DNA of 64,000 nucleotides, taken from assembly GCF_018614955.1 (NCBI RefSeq), contig NZ_JAGGNV010000008.1:164859-228858 (forward strand), written 5' to 3'. Origin of the DNA: Variovorax paradoxus. GTDB lineage: Bacteria; Pseudomonadota; Gammaproteobacteria; Burkholderiales; Burkholderiaceae_C. Positions 1 through 8,876 of the stretch are shown here, piece after piece (within the stretch, counting starts at the first letter, position 1; every line of letters begins with the position of its first letter). Made by a program: the position numbers and the translations under genes. The notes under the pieces are model-generated. The model did no database searches, was not told the origin of the DNA, and saw only the letters and a program-made list of their open reading frames with translations.

Positions 1-1
1 C

Positions 2-187
2 GTCCCCAAGGAGGCGCTGCGCAACGCGGTGTTCGGCGCCGACGATGCGGCCAACGTCGATGCGGTCGAGGTGCTCGTGCACCGGCTGCGCAAGAAGCTG
101 CACGGCGCCAGCGTCGAGATACTCACGCTGCGCGGCGTCGGCTACCTGCTGTGCGATGACGCGAGCACGGCCGCGCAGCGGGCATGA
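2..187 (+). CDS. OmpR/PhoB-family response regulator, C-terminal end (5' truncated by window)
   Basis: The frame is open from the window edge to a TGA at 185-187 and gives about 61 residues. It contains VLVHRLRKKL followed by LRGVGYLL, the recognition helix and C-terminal hairpin of the winged-helix DNA-binding domain of OmpR/PhoB regulators. The receiver domain lies outside the window. The stop overlaps the ATG of the histidine kinase (ATGA at 184-187), so the two form a translationally coupled two-component pair. The neighbouring iron-type ABC importer is a plausible target; that is inference from position. Confidence 0.85.
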   Translation, partial: VPKEALRNAVFGADDAANVDAVEVLVHRLRKKLHGASVEILTLRGVGYLLCDDASTAAQRA

Positions 188-1533
188 CATGGTCGCAACG
201 CCTGCTCCGTGCGGCCTCGCTGCGTCACTTCCTGCTGGCCTGGCTGCTGGGCGGCCTTTGGCTGACCGTGGCGCTGATCACGCTGTGGCACGGGGTCGCG
301 ACCTTCGTGCAGGTGGCGCAGGCACAGGACGAGCGCCTCGGTGTCGCGTTGTCGCAGGTCGTGCAGGCGGCAGCGCAGGGCGAGGGCCTTGCTTCGGCAC
401 CGCCGATCGCCGAGCCGCTGTCGTACCGGGTGAGCACCATGAAGGGTGAATGGCTGGCCGGCGATCGCGCGCTCGCGGCCTATCCGTGGCGCAGCGCGCT
501 GCCCGACTCGGGCCTGCCGCGGCTCTACATCACGCAATGGGGCCGGGCGCCGATGCGCGCGGCCGCGGCGCTTCGCCACGTGCCCGGCTCCGCTGCGGGC
601 GAGGGCGTGGTCGTCCAGGTGGTCGAGCCGCTGCGCGAGCGCGTCGCGCTCTGGCAGGAACTGCCGAAGACGCTGCTCGGCTGGGTCTACGGCGCGGCCG
701 CCGCGATGACGCTGGTGATCTGGAGCGGCGTCGCCATGGCCTCGCGCTGGCTCGAGCGCGCGCGCCAGGCGCTCGATTCGCCGCAGGTGGACGCCGCTGC
801 CTACGACGGCCCGGCCGAGCTGCGGCCGGCGGTCGAGCGCATGCACGGGCTGCACCGCCGCCAGCGCGAATGGGTGGGCCAGCAGCGCCGCTTCCTGGCC
901 GACGCCTCGCACCAGCTGCGCACGCCGATGTCGGTGCTGCGCACGCAGCTGCAGTCGGCCATCGCCGGCGACGTGCCGGCCTCCGAAGTGCTGCCGCAGA
1001 TGCTGCACACGGTCGATCGCGCCACCGGCATGGCCAACCAGTTGCTGAGCCTCACCAAGCTCGAGCAGATCAAGCGCGCCGGCGAGCTCAAGCCGGTCGA
1101 GCTGCGCGCGGTCGCGCGCGATGCTGTGATGGAGCTGGCGCCGCTGATCGCCGCCAAGCGCCTCGACTTCGCGCTCGAAGGCGAGGCGCTGTGGGCGCCG
1201 GCCGACGCGCTGATGCTCGGCGAGCTGCTGCGAAACCTGCTGGCCAATGCGATCCACCACACACCGCCGGCCGGCCGGCTCGGCGTCCTGCTGCGCGCCT
1301 ATGCCCGCACCACCGAACTCGTGGTGTGGGACGAAGGCCAGGGCCTGGACGATGCGCTGCGGCCGCGGCTGTTCCAGGCCTTCACTGCGGCCAAGGGCGG
1401 CGTGGGCCTGGGTCTGTCGATCTGCCGCCAGATCGCCGATGCAATGGGCGCGACCATGGAGCTCTACAACCGCGTCGAGGACGGCCGAGTGATCGGCGTC
1501 GATGCGGTGGTGACCTGGGGCCAGGGCCCCTGA
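184..1533 (+). CDS. sensor histidine kinase, TctE/QseC-like
   Basis: 449 residues. A transmembrane segment near residues 14-34 and a second near 160-182 bracket a periplasmic sensor region. The HisKA motif DASHQLRTPM carries the phospho-acceptor at His243. The ATPase domain has the N box (NLLANAIHHTP, near residue 350), the DEGQGL G1 box and KGGVGLGLSICRQ. It autophosphorylates at the inner membrane and should pass phosphate to the regulator encoded just upstream, with which it overlaps by 4 bases. About 110 bases separate it from the ABC importer genes, so importer control is possible but not shown. The ligand is unknown. Confidence 0.92.
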   Translation: MTWSQRLLRAASLRHFLLAWLLGGLWLTVALITLWHGVATFVQVAQAQDERLGVALSQVVQAAAQGEGLASAPPIAEPLSYRVSTMKGEWLAGDRALAAYPWRSALPDSGLPRLYITQWGRAPMRAAAALRHVPGSAAGEGVVVQVVEPLRERVALWQELPKTLLGWVYGAAAAMTLVIWSGVAMASRWLERARQALDSPQVDAAAYDGPAELRPAVERMHGLHRRQREWVGQQRRFLADASHQLRTPMSVLRTQLQSAIAGDVPASEVLPQMLHTVDRATGMANQLLSLTKLEQIKRAGELKPVELRAVARDAVMELAPLIAAKRLDFALEGEALWAPADALMLGELLRNLLANAIHHTPPAGRLGVLLRAYARTTELVVWDEGQGLDDALRPRLFQAFTAAKGGVGLGLSICRQIADAMGATMELYNRVEDGRVIGVDAVVTWGQGP

Positions 1534-1649
1534 ATCGATCGCGCCGGCGCGTTGCCGGACCCTTCCGACCCTCTAGCCCGATCGGCCGCCGACGCAGCCG
1601 CGGGGGCAGTGCTTGCTGCAGAGATCTCGAACAACGACAGGAGATGATG

Positions 1650-2678
1650 ATGAAGAAGACCTACCGTTCCCTTGCCGCGCTGGCGCTTGCCGCCGGCGCA
1701 TCCTTCGCGCAGGCCCAGTCCGCCGGCCAGCTCAACGTCGTGTGCTCCGTGCAGGACGAGTGGTGCTCGCTGATGAGCACCACCTTCACCCGCAGCTCCG
1801 GCATCAAGGTCAACGTGCTGAAGCGCGGCAGCGGCGAGGCGCTGGCCCAGCTGATCGCCGAGCGCGCCAATCCCAAGACCGACGTCTGGTTCGGCGGCAC
1901 CGGCGACCCGCACCTGCAGGCGGCAGAGCAGGACCTCACGCTCGCCTACAAGTCGCCCTCGCTCCCGCAGCTGCATCCATGGGCGCAGGCGCAGGCCGAG
2001 CAGTCGGGCTGGCGCACCGTCGGCGTGTACTCCGGACCGCTGGGCTTCGCCTTCAACACCGAGCTGCTGGCAAAGAAGAAGCTCGCCGCGCCGAAGTGCT
2101 GGAAGGACCTGCTCGCGCCCGCTCTGAAGGGCGAGGTGCAGGTCGCCAACCCGGCCAGTTCGGGCACGGCCTACACCATGATCGCCACCATCGTGCAGCT
2201 GATGGGCGAGGACAAGGCTTACGAATACCTCAAGGGACTGCACGCCAACGTCAGCCAGTACACGCGCTCCGGCACCGGCCCCATCAAGGCCGCGGCGCGC
2301 GGCGAGACCACGGTGTCGATCAGCTTCGTGCACGACGCGCCGGGCGAGCAGATGCAGGGCTTTCCGATCGCGACCGACACGCCCTGCGAGGGCACGGGCG
2401 CCGAGATCGGCTCGATGTCGATCGTGAAGGGCGCGCGCAACCTCGAGAACGCCAAGAAGTTCTACGAATGGGCGCTCACGCCGGCGGCGCAGCAGCTCGG
2501 CGTCGCGGCCAAGCAGTTCCAGCTGCCCTCGAACAAGGCCACGCCGCTGGACAACCGCATCCCGGACTTCCGCAAGATCAAGTTCATCTCCTACGACTAC
2601 GCGAAGTATGGCCGGTCGGGCGAGCGCAAGCGGCTCATCGAACGCTGGGAGCGCGAGGTCAACTCGCTGCCGCGCTGA
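1650..2678 (+). CDS. ABC transporter periplasmic substrate-binding protein, ferric-iron type (FbpA/AfuA-like)
   Basis: About 342 residues. The N-terminus MKKTYRSLAALALAAGASF followed by AQA is a Sec signal peptide. The mature protein has the fold signature of the iron/thiamine/phosphonate-type binding family: NVLKRGSGEALAQLIAERAN, then DVWFGGTGDPH, and AYTMIATIVQLMGED. Three consecutive ATGs occur at 1644, 1647 and 1650. AGGAG at 1639-1643 is correctly spaced only for 1650, which decided the start. Genes for a fused permease and an ATPase follow directly, giving a complete importer. The substrate may be Fe3+ or an organic anion such as 2-aminoethylphosphonate; sequence alone does not settle this. 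Confidence 0.9.
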   Translation: MKKTYRSLAALALAAGASFAQAQSAGQLNVVCSVQDEWCSLMSTTFTRSSGIKVNVLKRGSGEALAQLIAERANPKTDVWFGGTGDPHLQAAEQDLTLAYKSPSLPQLHPWAQAQAEQSGWRTVGVYSGPLGFAFNTELLAKKKLAAPKCWKDLLAPALKGEVQVANPASSGTAYTMIATIVQLMGEDKAYEYLKGLHANVSQYTRSGTGPIKAAARGETTVSISFVHDAPGEQMQGFPIATDTPCEGTGAEIGSMSIVKGARNLENAKKFYEWALTPAAQQLGVAAKQFQLPSNKATPLDNRIPDFRKIKFISYDYAKYGRSGERKRLIERWEREVNSLPR

Positions 2679-2684
2679 GACGCC

Positions 2685-4892
2685 ATGAACTTGCACGAGA
2701 ACAACCGCGCGATTGCGCTCTGGTCGGCGCTGGGCCTGGCCGCCTTCGCGCTGCTGCCCTGGTACAGCCTGCCCGACGGCCTCTTCGGCCTGCAGGGCCT
2801 GGGCGAACTGATGGCGGGGCACGACAGCTCCTCCGCGCTGGCGCAGGTGCTGCTGCATCGGCGGCCCTGGCTGCTGCTGGGCGCCTGGCCGCTGGTCGTC
2901 GGCCTCGCCGTGCTCGGCATGGCACCGGCGCGCGCACAGGGACGGCTGCTGGCCTGGAGCGGTGCGCTCGGCGTGGCCGGCGTGCTTGCGCAAGGCTTCC
3001 TGATCGGGCTGCCGGATGCGGCCTCCGGCACGGGCCAGCCTGGCTTCGGCTGGGGCGCAACGCTGGTGCTGGCGGCGCTCATGATGCTGTGCGCCTTCGG
3101 CATTGCGCGCTGCGGCGCCTTCAGGGGCGACCTGTTCATCGCCGCAGCGGTGGTCGGCAGTGCGGGCCTGCTGATGGTGTTCGTCGCCTTTCCGGTGCTG
3201 CGCGCGCTGGCCGGCGCCTTTCTCGACGAGGCCGGCCGGCCCAGCCTCATGGCCTGGCTGGCGCGGATCGCCAGCGAGCGCGTCTGGGGACTCGGCTGCC
3301 TGCATTCCGGCAAGAGCTGCGGCGTAGCCTGGAACACGCTCTCGCTGGCCGTGCTGACCGGCCTCAGCACGACCGTGCTCGGCACGCTGCTCGCGCTGAT
3401 CGAGGACCGCAGCGATTCGCGCGTGCGCCGTGCGCTGCGCCTGTTGGCGCCGCTGCCGATCATCACGCCGCCCTTCGTGGTCGGCCTGGGCCTGGTGCTG
3501 CTGTTCGGCCGCGCGGGCCTCGTCAACCAGTTCCTCGAATGGGCCTTCGGCATCGAGCCGGGGCGCTGGTTCTACGGCTGGTTCGGCGTCTGGCTGGCGC
3601 AGCTCTTCGCCTTCACGCCGATCGCCTTCCTGATCGTGCGCGGCGTGGTGCAGGGCATCAGCCCTTCGCTGGAGGAAGCCTCGCAGTCGCTGCGCGCCGA
3701 CGCCTCGCAAACCTTCAGGCACGTGACGCTGCCGCTGATGATGCCGGGGCTGGCCAATGCCTTCCTGGTCGGCTTCATCGAGAGCATCGCCGACTTCGGC
3801 AACCCGATCGTGGCGGGCGGCCAGTTCTCGGTGCTGTCGACCGAGATCTTCTTCGCCATCGTCGGCGCGCAGTTCGACCAGGGCCGGGCGGCGGCGCTCG
3901 CGTGGATCCTCACGCTGTTCGCGCTCGGCGTGTTCGCGCTGCAGCGCGGCGTGCTGGGGCGCAGGAACTTCACCACGGTCTCGGGCAAGGGCGACGCCGG
4001 CATCCCGATGCGCCTGCCCGACGGCCTGCGCCGCGTGGCGCTCGCGGTGGCGGTGCCGTGGCTGCTGTTCACGCTGGTGGTGTATGTCTTCGCCTTCAGC
4101 GGCGGCTTCGTCCAGACCTGGGGCCGCAACTACACGCCGACGCTGGACCACTTCCGCACGGCCTTCGCCATCAGCTTCGATAACGGCGCGCTGCAGTGGG
4201 CGGGCCTCGCCTGGGACTCGCTCTTCACGACCGTGCAGCTTGCCGCGACGGCGGCGCCGATCACGACCGGCCTGGGCCTGCTGATCGCCTGGCTGCTGGC
4301 GCGCGTGCAGTTCCGCGGCCAGGGCATGTTCGAGTTCTCGGCGCTGATGGCCTTCGCGATCCCCGGCACGGTGCTGGGCGTGAGCTACGTGCTGGCCTTC
4401 AACGTGCCGCCCTTCGAGATGACGGGCACCGGGCTCGTCCTCGTGATGTGCTTCATCTTCCGCAACCTGCCGGTCGGCGTGCGCGCGGGCTCGGCGGCCT
4501 TCCGGCAACTGGACAAGTCGCTCGACGAAGCCTCGCTGATGCTGCGCGCCTCGACCGCGCGCACGCTGTGGTCGGTCGTGCTGCCGCTGCTCAAGCCCGC
4601 GCTCGCGGCCTCGCTGATCTACAGCTTCGTGCGCGCGATGACCACGGTGTCGGCCGTGATCTTCCTGGTGACCGCGCAGACCGAGCTCGCGACCACCTTC
4701 ATCATCGGCCGCGTGGGGCAGGGCGACTACGGCGTGGCACTGGCGTACAGCACCGCGCTGATCGTGCTCATGGCGCTGGCCACGGCCTGCATCCAGTGGC
4801 TGGTGGGCGAGCGCAAGCTGGGGCGACGGCGTTCGTCGAAGGTGGCCGCTCCCGTCAACACCGAACGCGCCGCGCCCGTGGCTGCTCACTAA
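2685..4892 (+). CDS. ABC transporter permease, fused two-domain (FbpB/SfuB-like)
   Basis: 735 residues of mostly hydrophobic sequence with about twelve membrane spans. The two halves each carry an EAA loop that docks on the ATPase: EEASQSLRADASQTFRHV near residues 329-346 and DEASLMLRASTARTLWSV near 614-631. This is therefore two permease domains fused in one chain, the usual layout of ferric-iron importers. The gene begins 6 bases after the binding-protein stop and ends 10 bases before the ATPase start, so all three are one operon. The extra N-terminal spans (about residues 10-200) are common in the family. Confidence 0.92.
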   Translation: MNLHENNRAIALWSALGLAAFALLPWYSLPDGLFGLQGLGELMAGHDSSSALAQVLLHRRPWLLLGAWPLVVGLAVLGMAPARAQGRLLAWSGALGVAGVLAQGFLIGLPDAASGTGQPGFGWGATLVLAALMMLCAFGIARCGAFRGDLFIAAAVVGSAGLLMVFVAFPVLRALAGAFLDEAGRPSLMAWLARIASERVWGLGCLHSGKSCGVAWNTLSLAVLTGLSTTVLGTLLALIEDRSDSRVRRALRLLAPLPIITPPFVVGLGLVLLFGRAGLVNQFLEWAFGIEPGRWFYGWFGVWLAQLFAFTPIAFLIVRGVVQGISPSLEEASQSLRADASQTFRHVTLPLMMPGLANAFLVGFIESIADFGNPIVAGGQFSVLSTEIFFAIVGAQFDQGRAAALAWILTLFALGVFALQRGVLGRRNFTTVSGKGDAGIPMRLPDGLRRVALAVAVPWLLFTLVVYVFAFSGGFVQTWGRNYTPTLDHFRTAFAISFDNGALQWAGLAWDSLFTTVQLAATAAPITTGLGLLIAWLLARVQFRGQGMFEFSALMAFAIPGTVLGVSYVLAFNVPPFEMTGTGLVLVMCFIFRNLPVGVRAGSAAFRQLDKSLDEASLMLRASTARTLWSVVLPLLKPALAASLIYSFVRAMTTVSAVIFLVTAQTELATTFIIGRVGQGDYGVALAYSTALIVLMALATACIQWLVGERKLGRRRSSKVAAPVNTERAAPVAAH

Positions 4893-4902
4893 GGACCTTC
4901 TC

Positions 4903-5967
4903 ATGTACGGCTTCGAATTCCAGAACGTCTCCAAGCGCTACGGCACCGCTTCCGACGCGCCGCTGGCGGTGAGGAACATCAGCTTCGGCGTGCCCAAGGG
5001 AACGCTGACCACCATCCTTGGCCCCTCGGGCTGCGGCAAGACCACCACGCTGCGCATGATCGCCGGCCTCGAGAGCCCGACGTCGGGGCGCATCCTGATC
5101 GACGGCGAGGACGTTACCGCGCTCGGTGCCGCGCAGCGCAACGTGAGCCTGGTGTTCCAGAGCTACGCGCTGTTCCCGCACATGAACGTGATCGAGAACG
5201 TCTGCTATGGCCTGCGCATGTCCGGCCTGCCGCTGCGCGACGCGCGCGACAAGGCGCGGCAGATGCTCGAGACCGTGGGCCTGCGCGGGCTGGACGAGCG
5301 CATGCCCAGCGAACTCTCGGGCGGCCAGCAACAACGCGTGGCGGTGGCACGCGCGCTGGCGCTGGAGCCCGCGGTGCTGCTCTTCGACGAGCCGCTGTCC
5401 AACCTCGACGCGCGCCTGCGCCGCTCGATGCGCGAGGAGATCCGCTCGCTGCAGCAGCGCCTGGCGCTGACGGTGGCCTACGTGACGCACGACCAGAGCG
5501 AGGCGCTGGCCGTCAGCGACCACATCATCGTCATGGACCAGGGGGTCATCGCGCAGCAAGGTACGCCGCACGAGCTCTATGAATCGCCGCAGTCGGAGTT
5601 CGTCGCCGGCTTCATGGGCGAGGCGATGCTGTTCGACGGCGTGTGCGGCGAGGACCGGCGCGTCTCGCTGGGCGGCCTGACGGTGGTCGCGGCACCGGAG
5701 GTGCGGCCAGGGCCGGTGAAGATCGCGGTGCGGCCGGAGGCCTGGGTGATCGGGCCGGTGGCGAACGCCGGACTCGCGGCCCGCGTCATCAAGAGGACTT
5801 ACGTGGGCAGCATAGTGGAGTACACCTTCCGCAGCCCGCTGGGCGACATCTTCGTGGTGTCGCCCGAAGTCAAGCAGCCACTCAACCAAGGTGCGCCGGT
5901 GAGCCTCTACCTGGCCGATCACGGCGTCTCCGTCGTCGCTGCACAGGCTAGGCGCGACCTATGCTGA
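4903..5967 (+). CDS. ABC transporter ATP-binding protein (FbpC/PotA-like)
   Basis: 354 residues. Walker A GPSGCGKTT lies near residues 40-48, the Q loop at VFQSYALF, the ABC signature LSGGQQQRV near 138, Walker B LLFDEPLSNLD near 160-170 and the switch histidine in VTHDQSEAL. A C-terminal TOBE-type regulatory region occupies the last 100 residues or so. It hydrolyses ATP on the cytoplasmic face to drive the upstream permease. The stop codon at 5965-5967 overlaps the start of the LuxR-type gene, tying that regulator into the same transcript. Confidence 0.94.
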   Translation: MYGFEFQNVSKRYGTASDAPLAVRNISFGVPKGTLTTILGPSGCGKTTTLRMIAGLESPTSGRILIDGEDVTALGAAQRNVSLVFQSYALFPHMNVIENVCYGLRMSGLPLRDARDKARQMLETVGLRGLDERMPSELSGGQQQRVAVARALALEPAVLLFDEPLSNLDARLRRSMREEIRSLQQRLALTVAYVTHDQSEALAVSDHIIVMDQGVIAQQGTPHELYESPQSEFVAGFMGEAMLFDGVCGEDRRVSLGGLTVVAAPEVRPGPVKIAVRPEAWVIGPVANAGLAARVIKRTYVGSIVEYTFRSPLGDIFVVSPEVKQPLNQGAPVSLYLADHGVSVVAAQARRDLC

Positions 5968-6872
5968 TGAGCCCTCCAACCCTGTTGTCGAACCGCGCCG
6001 CGATGTCGGCTCCCGCATCGAGATCGGTCGAAAGGCCGGCCTCGGGCAACGGGCCGCTGCTTTATTCCGACGAGCACCTGTGCGCGCCGCGTCCGGCGCG
6101 GCTGCGGGGGCATGTCCCGCGCATCGTGGGCGATCTGCTGGGCGCGGCGAACGCGCACGAACGGCGCAGCCTGCTGCGCGGCATGCTGCACGCGATCGGC
6201 TTCGAGTGGCTCGGCTACGGGACGACCAGTTCGCAGCCCGGGTGTGCAGTGCCCCTGAGCTTCTTCACGAGTTATGCGCATCCCGACTGGGTGCATCGCT
6301 ATTTCTCGCGGCGCCACTACGAGCTGGACACGCGGCATCGCGAGCTGCCGAGCTCCAGCGTGCCGCTGATCTGGGAGACGGACGACCTGACGGCGGCGCA
6401 CGCCGGCCCCGATCCGGGCGGCAGGCATCGCCGCTTCCTCGAGGACCTGGGCGCGTGCGGCATTCGCAGCGGTCTCATGTTTCGCCTGGCTTCGCCGACC
6501 CAGCCCAGCGAACACACTGTGATCAGCCTGATGTCCGGCGTCGCCAACCGGCGCTGGATCACCGAAGGCGTGGCGGGCCGGGCGCTGATGCTGGGCCTGT
6601 GCGTGCACGACTATCTCTCGCGCCATACGCGGGCACCGGCCGCCTCGCTGGCAGCGCGCAGCGACATGTCAGCCACCCAGCTGTGCATCCTCGAGCATTT
6701 GCGGCAGGGCAGGAGCGACAAGGAAATCGCCTACCTGCTGAACCTGTCATCGCACGCGGTGGACTATCACATGCGGCAGTTGCGCCGCCGATTCGCGGTG
6801 CGCAACCGCGTGCAGCTCGTCAATGCGGCGACGCAGGCGCAAATGCTCGAGAGCGGGTTCGGCGGTGTGTAG
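5961..6872 (+). CDS. LuxR-family regulator with autoinducer-binding-like domain (LuxR solo), copy 1
   Basis: 303 residues. The N-terminal two thirds resemble the acyl-homoserine-lactone-binding domain: FEWLGYGTTS, WVHRYFSRRHYELDTRH and PLIWET match the ligand-pocket Trp/Tyr/Asp pattern, though the usual DP is DT. The C-terminal GerE/LuxR helix-turn-helix (QGRSDKEIAYLLNLSSHAVD, residues about 235-285) binds DNA. No luxI-type synthase is present in the window, so it is a solo receptor. ATG 5961 overlaps the ATPase stop; ATG 5967 (ATGA) is an equally good start. It is a close paralogue of the gene at 7932. Confidence 0.88.
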   Translation: MLMSPPTLLSNRAAMSAPASRSVERPASGNGPLLYSDEHLCAPRPARLRGHVPRIVGDLLGAANAHERRSLLRGMLHAIGFEWLGYGTTSSQPGCAVPLSFFTSYAHPDWVHRYFSRRHYELDTRHRELPSSSVPLIWETDDLTAAHAGPDPGGRHRRFLEDLGACGIRSGLMFRLASPTQPSEHTVISLMSGVANRRWITEGVAGRALMLGLCVHDYLSRHTRAPAASLAARSDMSATQLCILEHLRQGRSDKEIAYLLNLSSHAVDYHMRQLRRRFAVRNRVQLVNAATQAQMLESGFGGV

Positions 6873-7772
6873 TCACCCGGCAATGCCGTTGCGCGCCGAG
6901 GGCGGCTGCAGGGCATCGTGCACCGAGAGCCTGCGGTACTCGCCGGGCAGCACCGCGTAAGTGCTCAGAAAAGTCTTGTGCAGATGGCTCTGGTCGGTGA
7001 AGCCGGCAGCATGCGCCGCATAGGTCACGCGCGCGCCGCCGGCGATGAGGTCGCGCGCATATTCGACGCGGTGGCCCACCAGCAGTTCGTGCGGCGTGAA
7101 TCCCAGCGCGCTCTTGAAGCGGCGCTGAAGATGCACCGGATGCCAGCCCACCGCTTCGGCCAGCGCGTCCAGCGTGAGCCGCTGGCGAAAGCCTTTGGCG
7201 ATCAGCTCATAGAGGTGATTCACGCGATCGTCGCCGCTGTCGATCGTGGTCGCGTAGTCGCGCGTTTGCGTCCGGGCTGCTGCGGCCTGCGGCGGAATCC
7301 ATTGCGCCAGCCGCTGGCGCAGCAGGGAACGGCCGGCCGCACCGATTTCCTCGTTGCCGGAGCGTGCCGCTTCGTACAGCAGCCGATGGCATTCGATGAA
7401 CTCGCGCGCCGAGGTGGGGTCCGTGAAGATCGATACCGCTGCATCGTCTTCCTCCCGTGCCGTTCGCACGATGTCGTCCGAAGGGTTCACGCAGCGCGCG
7501 ACCGCGAAGCTGCAATACAGCGCGTCCTCGCGCCAGGGTGCGGTGCGTGCGTGCACCGAATGCCACACGTGCGGCGCGATGCGCAGCAGCGCGCCCGGCT
7601 GCACGACCACGATGCCGGCGATGGTGCGCACGCGCAATTCCGTGTCGGAAACCGAAAGCGCGAATCCGCCATGCCTGTGCGGCCGGATCTCGCGCTGCAG
7701 GAATCGATTGGCGGTGAATTGAAGACCTGCAAGGTCCACATCTCGCCAATAGGAGGAAGCAAGGAGTTCCAT
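6873..7772 (-). CDS. AraC-family transcriptional regulator
   Basis: 299 residues. The N-terminal half is a cupin-like sensing domain (HRHGGFALSVSD, then VVQPGALLRIAPHVWHSV). The C-terminal 100 residues hold the double helix-turn-helix: LTLDALAEAVGWHPVHLQRRF and YAAHAAGFTDQSHLHKTFLS, ending near LPGEYRRL. It lies on the opposite strand between two LuxR paralogues and diverges from the second, with a 159-base shared control region. The inducer is unknown. Its stop abuts that of the first LuxR gene with no gap. Confidence 0.9.
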   Translation of the reverse strand: MELLASSYWRDVDLAGLQFTANRFLQREIRPHRHGGFALSVSDTELRVRTIAGIVVVQPGALLRIAPHVWHSVHARTAPWREDALYCSFAVARCVNPSDDIVRTAREEDDAAVSIFTDPTSAREFIECHRLLYEAARSGNEEIGAAGRSLLRQRLAQWIPPQAAAARTQTRDYATTIDSGDDRVNHLYELIAKGFRQRLTLDALAEAVGWHPVHLQRRFKSALGFTPHELLVGHRVEYARDLIAGGARVTYAAHAAGFTDQSHLHKTFLSTYAVLPGEYRRLSVHDALQPPSARNGIAG

Positions 7773-7931
7773 CGAGGCCCGAATTTATCGCGTGCTTGTG
7801 TCGACGCTAAGAATTTACAAGGCGGCGCAGCCGGCCTTTGGTAATTTGCTTCACAAGTCGCGGCGTCGCCGGGCCAACGAGAACTCTTTTCTTATCGCCG
7901 GGCAATTCGACGGTATCGCCCGGACATCATC
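7773..7931. promoter_or_regulatory. divergent control region between AraC and LuxR copy 2
   Basis: 159 bases between two divergent start codons. The octamer CGCCGGGC occurs at about 7867 and 7896. CCGGGC at 7898-7903 pairs with GCCCGG at 7918-7923 across 14 bases, an operator-sized dyad ending 8 bases before ATG 7932. The dyad is seen directly; its role as a LuxR or AraC site is inference. The region is relatively A/T-rich near 7787-7822, where promoters would be expected. Confidence 0.4.
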
Positions 7932-8876
7932 ATGATCCTGTCTTCCTTGTTGCAACGTGCGGCCGCGGCATCACTGCCGAGCACGCCGGTTCACGAATCG
8001 CTGCCGCCGAACGACGGTGGCCTGCACGGCGGCCCGGCGCCGCAGCTCTATTCGGAGGCGCAGTTGTGCCTGCCGGAAACGATGGGGCGGCCCGCCGAAG
8101 CGTCAGGCATCGTCGGCGACCTGCTGGACGCCGGCAGCAGCGAGGCGCGCGTGCGCCTGGTGCGCGGCATGCTGCATGCGATCGGCTTCGAATGGCTGGG
8201 CTACGGCACGATCACCTATCTGCGCGGGCAGCCGTGGCCGCTGAGCTTCTTCACCGGCTATGCGAACCAGAATTGGGCGCAGCGCTATTTTTCGCAACGC
8301 CACTACGAGGTGGACACGCGCTACCGGGATGCGCCCGCTTCGGGTCTGCCGCTGTTGTGGGACATCGACCAGCTGGAGGCGTCGCCGGTGAACCCGGATG
8401 CGAGCGGGCGCCGCCGCCGCTTTCTCGACGATCTTCGCGCGAACGGCATCCGAAGCGGCCTGTTCCTGCGCCTGGCGTCGCCCACGCACATGAACGAGCA
8501 CACGGTGATCAGCCTGTCGTCCAGCGCACCCAGCCGCGGCTGGATCACGGACAGCGTGGTCGGCCAGTCGCTGATGCTGAGCCTCAGCGTGCACGAGTAC
8601 CTGTCGCGCCACGCGCGCGTGCCGGCCGCGCCGCCGGCGGCGCGGGCCGAGATGTCGGGCATGTCGGCCACGCAGCAGTACATCCTCGAACACCTGCTGC
8701 AGGGGCGCAGCGACAAGGAGATCGCCTACCGCCTGCACCTGTCGTCGCACACGGTGGACTACCACATGCGGCAGCTGCGGCGCCGCTTCGCTGCGCGCAA
8801 CCGGGTGCAGCTCGTGAACGCGGCAACGCAGTCGCAGTTCGGCGAGAGCAACTTCGGCGTCGTCGATCAGACCTAG
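7932..8876 (+). CDS. LuxR-family regulator with autoinducer-binding-like domain (LuxR solo), copy 2
   Basis: 314 residues, colinear with the protein at 5961 and sharing RGMLHAIGFEWLGYGT, the YFSQRHYEVDTRYRD stretch, PLLWD and a nearly identical helix-turn-helix (QGRSDKEIAYRLHLSSHTVD). The N-terminal 45 residues differ. It has no obvious Shine-Dalgarno sequence; the CCGGGC dyad sits where one would be. The TAG stop at 8874-8876 is part of the CTAG into which an insertion sequence has jumped, and the duplicated target preserves the stop, so the protein appears intact. Confidence 0.87.
   Translation: MILSSLLQRAAAASLPSTPVHESLPPNDGGLHGGPAPQLYSEAQLCLPETMGRPAEASGIVGDLLDAGSSEARVRLVRGMLHAIGFEWLGYGTITYLRGQPWPLSFFTGYANQNWAQRYFSQRHYEVDTRYRDAPASGLPLLWDIDQLEASPVNPDASGRRRRFLDDLRANGIRSGLFLRLASPTHMNEHTVISLSSSAPSRGWITDSVVGQSLMLSLSVHEYLSRHARVPAAPPAARAEMSGMSATQQYILEHLLQGRSDKEIAYRLHLSSHTVDYHMRQLRRRFAARNRVQLVNAATQSQFGESNFGVVDQT
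8873..8876. repeat. target-site duplication CTAG, left of IS
   Basis: CTAG overlaps the TAG stop of the LuxR gene. The same four bases recur at 10195-10198 right of the insertion sequence and at 10463-10466 right of the hairpin element, the last of which supplies the stop of the convergent aldo-keto reductase gene. Confidence 0.75.

Noticed and set aside
450..1649. Long upstream extension of the iron-binding protein frame
   Set aside because: The extra part overlaps the histidine kinase in another frame and is low-complexity Ala/Arg; the signal peptide and ribosome-binding site mark the start at 1650.
1464..4934. A 1156-residue open frame on the minus strand
   Set aside because: It is antisense to the binding-protein and permease genes, rich in Arg, His, Gln and Ala repeats with no domain, a common artefact of high-GC codon bias.
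8873..8876. The insertion sequence as a disruption of the LuxR gene
   Set aside because: The target duplication restores CTAG, so the TAG stop is unchanged and the protein is complete.
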